DNA of 64,000 nucleotides, from contig NZ_FNCS01000002.1 in the NCBI RefSeq assembly GCF_900100665.1, forward strand, positions 62,001-126,000, written 5' to 3'. Of this stretch, positions 60,887-64,000 are shown in pieces. The position numbers and the translations under genes are program-made. The notes under the pieces were generated by a model. It was not told the DNA's origin. It saw nothing but the letters and a program-made list of their open reading frames with translations, and searched no databases. This DNA comes from Pelagibacterium luteolum (GTDB taxonomy: Bacteria; Pseudomonadota; Alphaproteobacteria; Rhizobiales; Devosiaceae). The first letter of the stretch is position 1; each line of letters begins with the position of its first letter.

Positions 60887-61255
60887 TCAGCGGCGCTGGA
60901 TGTGCGTCTGATTGTGTCCCGTCGCGGCGTTATTCATCGCAAGCGCCTCGGCGTCGGTCAGTTCGCGGCGATGCTTCTGGCCGTCCACAACCTGGGGTTT
61001 CACCGTCGCGCGCCACGAGCGCCACTGACTGATCACCAGAGCCGCAAAGCCAAAGGCGCTGCCAAGCGTCACTTCGCCCCAGTTCCCTTGCAGGACAGTC
61101 AGGAGCGTGGCCTGAGTGACGGGATCGAGCTGCGACCACAGGGCCAGCGCGCCGCCGATGATGGACAGCAGCCACCCGCCCCAGTCGAAGATACGGCGCA
61201 CGATCCAGCCGAGCGCGGCGTTCTGGCTTATCGCCGTCATGATGGTTGTGAGCAT
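60887..61255 (-). CDS. Holin-like phage membrane protein
   Basis: A 122-residue protein with helices at about residues 28-46 (WGGWLLSIIGGALALWSQLD) and 60-80 (GEVTLGSAFGFAALVISQW), followed by a basic, soluble tail. The pattern of two close helices with a charged C terminus, 12 bases after an endolysin gene, fits a class II holin. AAGGAAAG is a good ribosome site. No specific family was recognised. Confidence 0.65.
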   Translation of the reverse strand: MLTTIMTAISQNAALGWIVRRIFDWGGWLLSIIGGALALWSQLDPVTQATLLTVLQGNWGEVTLGSAFGFAALVISQWRSWRATVKPQVVDGQKHRRELTDAEALAMNNAATGHNQTHIQRR

Positions 61256-61267
61256 GGTGCTTTCCTT

Positions 61268-62056
61268 TCAGCGACCAAAGATGAAGTAGGACACGGCGGC
61301 GAGGATGACCGCGATAATGGCCAACACGGCGCCAGCGGAGCCGTTGGGCTGGGCTGGGGCGCTTGGAGAGGGTGTTGGGGCCGGAGCGGGTTTGGGCGGC
61401 TGTGCGGGCTTCGGTGGGACGGTCTCTGGCCAGCCCATTGCCACCAACGCGGAATAGAATGCGCGATGATACCCGGCAACCTTCGCGTCGGTGCCGTCCT
61501 GCCCGTTGACAATGCGGCGCGGGTTAGACTTGACCGGGGCATCGATAGCGGCAGGGAAATTGTAGTCAGCAAGCTTCTTGCCCGTGAACATGCCCTCTTT
61601 CATACCGATCATGGCAATGGAGGCGCCGATGTTGCGATCCATGGCGAGGTTGGGGTTTTTCACCAGATCCACGCCGATGCGCTTGCCCAGCTTTTCATAG
61701 TTGGCTTTGTGCGTTGCCATGATGGGGCCGCGACCAAACCATCCATCACGCCAGTATGGCGTCTTGACCCATGGCAGTTGACCCTTGGCGTAGGCGCGGT
61801 CTAGCCTGTCGATCACCGTTGCATCGGACGGGTTCTTGTCCTTGTGCGACGGCATCACGGTTTCCTTGATGCCCAGCATGTGGGTGCCGGTCTCGTGATA
61901 GACCTGAGCCAGCACGTTCGCCATGTGGTGGGGGTTTGTGAGCTCGTAGCGCTGGCCGGCGTCAAGAAGCGCCTCCATGCCGTCAACTTGCTCTTTCGAT
62001 AGCGACCCTCCAAACAAAGAGGATCGCACCGCGTCAAAAAACGCAGCACGTGCCAT
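61268..62056 (-). CDS. GH19-type phage endolysin with C-terminal membrane helix
   Basis: A 262-residue cell-wall hydrolase. The GH19/chitinase-like lysozyme core spans residues 1-190: NVLAQVYHETGTHMLGIKET with the likely catalytic Glu, WFGRGPIMATHKANYEKLGK, RIGVDLVKNPNLAM. A Pro-Ala linker (PPKPAQPPKPAPAPTPSPS) leads to a hydrophobic tail AGAVLAIIAVILAAVSYFIF at the very C terminus. A C-terminal anchor is unusual for endolysins, which normally carry a signal or an N-terminal SAR helix. The holin-like gene follows after 12 bases. Confidence 0.82.
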   Translation of the reverse strand: MARAAFFDAVRSSLFGGSLSKEQVDGMEALLDAGQRYELTNPHHMANVLAQVYHETGTHMLGIKETVMPSHKDKNPSDATVIDRLDRAYAKGQLPWVKTPYWRDGWFGRGPIMATHKANYEKLGKRIGVDLVKNPNLAMDRNIGASIAMIGMKEGMFTGKKLADYNFPAAIDAPVKSNPRRIVNGQDGTDAKVAGYHRAFYSALVAMGWPETVPPKPAQPPKPAPAPTPSPSAPAQPNGSAGAVLAIIAVILAAVSYFIFGR

Positions 62057-62081
62057 GGTTCTACCTGTGTGTTGAGTGAAA

Positions 62082-62106
62082 GAAAAACCCCGCTCTGGGG
62101 CGGGGC
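62082..62106 (-). terminator. Terminator between the tail-fibre and lysis genes
   Basis: CCCCGC (62088-62093) pairs with GCGGGG (62100-62105). On the minus strand the stem is followed by TTTTTCTTT. It separates the tail-fibre unit from the endolysin-holin unit, which would need its own promoter or read-through. Confidence 0.75.
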
Positions 62107-62116
62107 TGCGGTCTGA

Positions 62117-62476
62117 TCACCAATACTTATCGTCGCGGAAGTCAGGCGGTATGGGCTTCATCGCCTCGATCTTGTTTGATTTCGCCCGCAACCCGTCGAT
62201 GAACGCCGACATATCTGCCAACCCGTCGCCACCGTCTCGGATGATGTTTATCTGACGCCATAGGGGATAGGCATAAGTAATGCGCCGGTTGGCTTCTGCC
62301 TTGACTTCTGCGACTGCGGGCGCGGGTGGAACATAGGGCGGAATTGTGTTTCCTGCGGCCTCCCATTCAGTGATCATACGGCGGTGTCTATTTGACGAAA
62401 CATCTGGGACGATTAGTCTTTCGCCTCCAATAAAAATATCTATATCGCCATTCTTCAAATAGCCAAGAATTTTCAT
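62117..62476 (-). CDS. Tail-fibre-assembly-like phage protein
   Basis: A 119-residue protein directly after the tail-fibre gene. The N-terminal part (MKILGYLKNGDIDIFIGGER) is AT-rich in its DNA. The C-terminal part has EANRRITYAYPLWRQINIIR, similar to tail-fibre-assembly chaperones, in which a helix with RI...YP.W.Q.N is conserved. The assignment is by pattern and position. Confidence 0.6.
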   Translation of the reverse strand: MKILGYLKNGDIDIFIGGERLIVPDVSSNRHRRMITEWEAAGNTIPPYVPPAPAVAEVKAEANRRITYAYPLWRQINIIRDGGDGLADMSAFIDGLRAKSNKIEAMKPIPPDFRDDKYW

Positions 62477-62478
62477 GA

Positions 62479-63864
62479 TCAGAGTTCCGAATCCAAATTA
62501 AAAACAGCTTGAAGTTGAGCGCCACCAACAGCACCCCCAGTTATGCTAAGTGCCGATGAGGTTGCGTCCCTAGGACTAAGAGTGTAGTCCGCTATGTTTA
62601 CCGTAACAATCTGGCTTCTTACAGACGAAGACGGAGTTGTTCTCATTTTTGTTGGATGGGCGATCGTATACATGTTGTTTTCGCTTGTAGATGCAAGATC
62701 CCATCGTTCCTCTCCGTAAATCGTCTGAAAATACCTCTGGCACATCGCCACTTCCTGCTGGATATGCCGTGCTGCGAACGCGTCCGTTTCGCCCGTCGCA
62801 TCCCCAGACACCAAAGATGCGTGCGAAATATCAATCGTCCAAGTCGAGTTGAGCGGCAGATCAATGCCGTATTCCAGCCACGTCTCGCTACCCAACAGCC
62901 CGCCCGTTACACTGGGCACATCAACGGTAAACGTGAACTTCTGCCATGACGTGGTGAGAGACAGGCTGCTCGCTACAACAACTTTTGACCCAGTACCGCC
63001 GCCAGCGCCGAAATTCTGAATGATATACAGACCGGGCAGCGTTAGGTTTGCTGCTGCCTTGAGGTAAATCGTAAAGGTCGCCGTTTCTCCCGCCAGAGTT
63101 CCGGCGTCCTCGATACGCTGCAACAGCTTGCTTGCGCTTTGGCCGGATGGAGCCGACCCTTGGTCCATCCTGAGGAAGAACGACGGATTTCCGGGCACTG
63201 CGGTTTGGCCGGGTGTGTGGTTTTGCCTGGAAACTGTCGGGGCAATCCCGGAACCGTTCCAATCGTGATACCAGCGGTCGATGACGTACTTTTGCAGAGT
63301 AGCGGCAGCGTTGTTCACGTTGACGACGAAATCGCCGTTGATGATCTTGTTGCGGAAGCCCGAAAGGACGCCCGCCCCGATGTTGGACAGGAACGTCCCG
63401 CGCTCGGTTACTGAGCCGATATTGGCGCCATCCTTAGCCAATCGGCTGGAATCCACAAGTTGGCGCCAGTTGCCGCCGCCTTCCGAGATGAAGGTGAGGA
63501 TATCACCCGCCGCTGTGACGAAGTTCTCGCCCGACGCCAGAATAAGGCTGGTGCCGTTGTGCGTGATCGTCAGCGCGCCGGCGAAAAGCAATGTGCGCTT
63601 CGTCCCCGCTCGAACCGTTCCGAAGCTGGTAATGGTCGTGGTGCCGGTGACGTTAAGGAACTCTTCGTCCTGCGCCCCGATATCGCATGTCGTCGCGCTG
63701 GCGATCGTGCCTTCGCTGGTCCACTGCGCGATCTGCGCCATGGTTTCCCGAAATGCGTTGTTGACTGCAGGGGGCTTCATCACGTTCTCGGCAAGCGAGA
63801 TATCGTTGATGTCGGTGTTACTGCCCGCCGTAGTGTCCCACTGAGCAATGTTGGCTTTGGCCAT
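62479..63864 (-). CDS. Phage tail fibre protein
   Basis: A 461-residue structural protein: MAKANIAQWDTTAGSNTDIN, then GTTTITSFGTVRAGTKRTLLF in the N-terminal part. A carbohydrate-module-like beta-sandwich spans about residues 170-360 (RNKIINGDFVVNVNNAAATL, YVIDRWYHDW, TFTIYLKAAANLTLPGLYII). The C-terminal region after about 370 is variable, with lower-GC DNA, as expected for the receptor-binding tip. GAGGGTAAC precedes the ATG. It is followed two bases later by the assembly-like gene. Confidence 0.78.
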   Translation of the reverse strand: MAKANIAQWDTTAGSNTDINDISLAENVMKPPAVNNAFRETMAQIAQWTSEGTIASATTCDIGAQDEEFLNVTGTTTITSFGTVRAGTKRTLLFAGALTITHNGTSLILASGENFVTAAGDILTFISEGGGNWRQLVDSSRLAKDGANIGSVTERGTFLSNIGAGVLSGFRNKIINGDFVVNVNNAAATLQKYVIDRWYHDWNGSGIAPTVSRQNHTPGQTAVPGNPSFFLRMDQGSAPSGQSASKLLQRIEDAGTLAGETATFTIYLKAAANLTLPGLYIIQNFGAGGGTGSKVVVASSLSLTTSWQKFTFTVDVPSVTGGLLGSETWLEYGIDLPLNSTWTIDISHASLVSGDATGETDAFAARHIQQEVAMCQRYFQTIYGEERWDLASTSENNMYTIAHPTKMRTTPSSSVRSQIVTVNIADYTLSPRDATSSALSITGGAVGGAQLQAVFNLDSEL

Positions 63865-63877
63865 TTGTTACCCTCTT

Positions 63878-64000
63878 CTATGCCCGGTAGAGCGTGCCGC
63901 CGGAGCGCTGGTAATTGTCGATCTTCTCGCGCATGGTGCGGCCCTCGACACCGCGCAAAGCGGCCATGTTGGCGTCTCGAACCGATGCGTTGTAATTGCC
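63878..64000 (-). CDS. C-terminal end of an unidentified phage protein (partial)
   Basis: Forty codons and a stop remain in frame, ending NYQRSGGTLYRA. The upstream part is beyond the window. It lies 13 bases before the tail-fibre gene on the same strand, so it is probably another tail or structural gene. No family was recognised. Confidence 0.6.
   Translation of the reverse strand, partial: GNYNASVRDANMAALRGVEGRTMREKIDNYQRSGGTLYRA

Larger units (their letters stand above)
57963..64000. mobile_element. Prophage or phage-derived element integrated in dusA (left part)
   Basis: The region from the dusA 5' end to the window edge carries an integrase, small phage-type genes, a holin-like protein, a GH19-like endolysin, a tail-fibre gene and its assembly-like partner. 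Rightward genes (58117-60383) face leftward late genes (from 60572 on). The dusA-side boundary is approximate: the join lies somewhere near the first conserved DusA codons. The other end is beyond base 64000. Confidence 0.85.

Overview
The window is high-GC chromosomal DNA from an alphaproteobacterium, most likely of the Hyphomicrobiales (Rhizobiales) and plausibly near Devosia/Pelagibacterium. This placement is inferred from the gene families: a DUF2865 protein, a class II DAHP synthase, a short GltX with a glutamine-dependent NadE, a cysS-to-cimA gene string, Yej-type peptide import, palindromic intergenic repeats, and PAS/GGDEF/EAL signalling proteins. No rRNA, tRNA or CRISPR array was seen.

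Layout, left to right. 1-3.7 kb: the 3'-truncated end of a membrane diguanylate cyclase, then a DUF1206 membrane protein and a PAP2 phosphatase. 3.8-9.6 kb: a TRAP carboxylate transporter whose two permease genes run rightward while the binding-protein gene runs leftward toward them, next to a Cache-domain histidine kinase and a LuxR-type regulator. 9.7-17 kb: a Yej-type peptide ABC importer (B, E, F, then A) followed by a D-amino-acid-dehydrogenase-like flavoenzyme. 17-19.2 kb: a dual PAS-GGDEF-EAL protein. 19.4-25.9 kb: a small membrane protein, nadC, and a PadR-adaptor-RND efflux operon. 25.9-30.3 kb: an ArsR-Atm1-type exporter pair and a long Ala/Pro/Glu-rich LysM protein. 30.4-36.3 kb: a leftward string cysS, DUF559, four tandem GFA paralogues, a VOC protein and cimA, with a palindromic MITE-like element inside it.

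36.7-50.5 kb holds mostly housekeeping genes: VOC and FAH-family enzymes, DUF2865, gltX, nadE, an outer-membrane barrel protein, class II DAHP synthase, a TumE-like toxin-antitoxin pair with a palindromic operator, glutathione reductase, DUF2059, rpiA, moaA and an Lrp regulator. 50.8-57 kb: a histidine kinase, a GST, divergent cobT and cobS, a retropepsin-like membrane protease, and a two-gene YeeE/YedE transporter.

From about 58 kb to the right edge the DNA is a prophage or phage-derived element inserted at the 5' end of dusA, a known integration hotspot. It starts with a tyrosine integrase and small rightward genes (one with an in-frame amber codon upstream of its apparent start). It continues with leftward late genes: tail fibre, tail-fibre-assembly-like protein, GH19-type endolysin with a C-terminal membrane segment, and a holin-like protein. 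Its far end is outside the window.

Several intergenic spaces carry one palindromic repeat family with a GGGATTTATTCCC or CGGGCTTGACCCG core. The strongest leads are the dusA-targeted element with its amber-interrupted gene, the four-GFA array with a shared C-terminal QHPDHDT motif, and the toxin-antitoxin operator that abuts the start codon.
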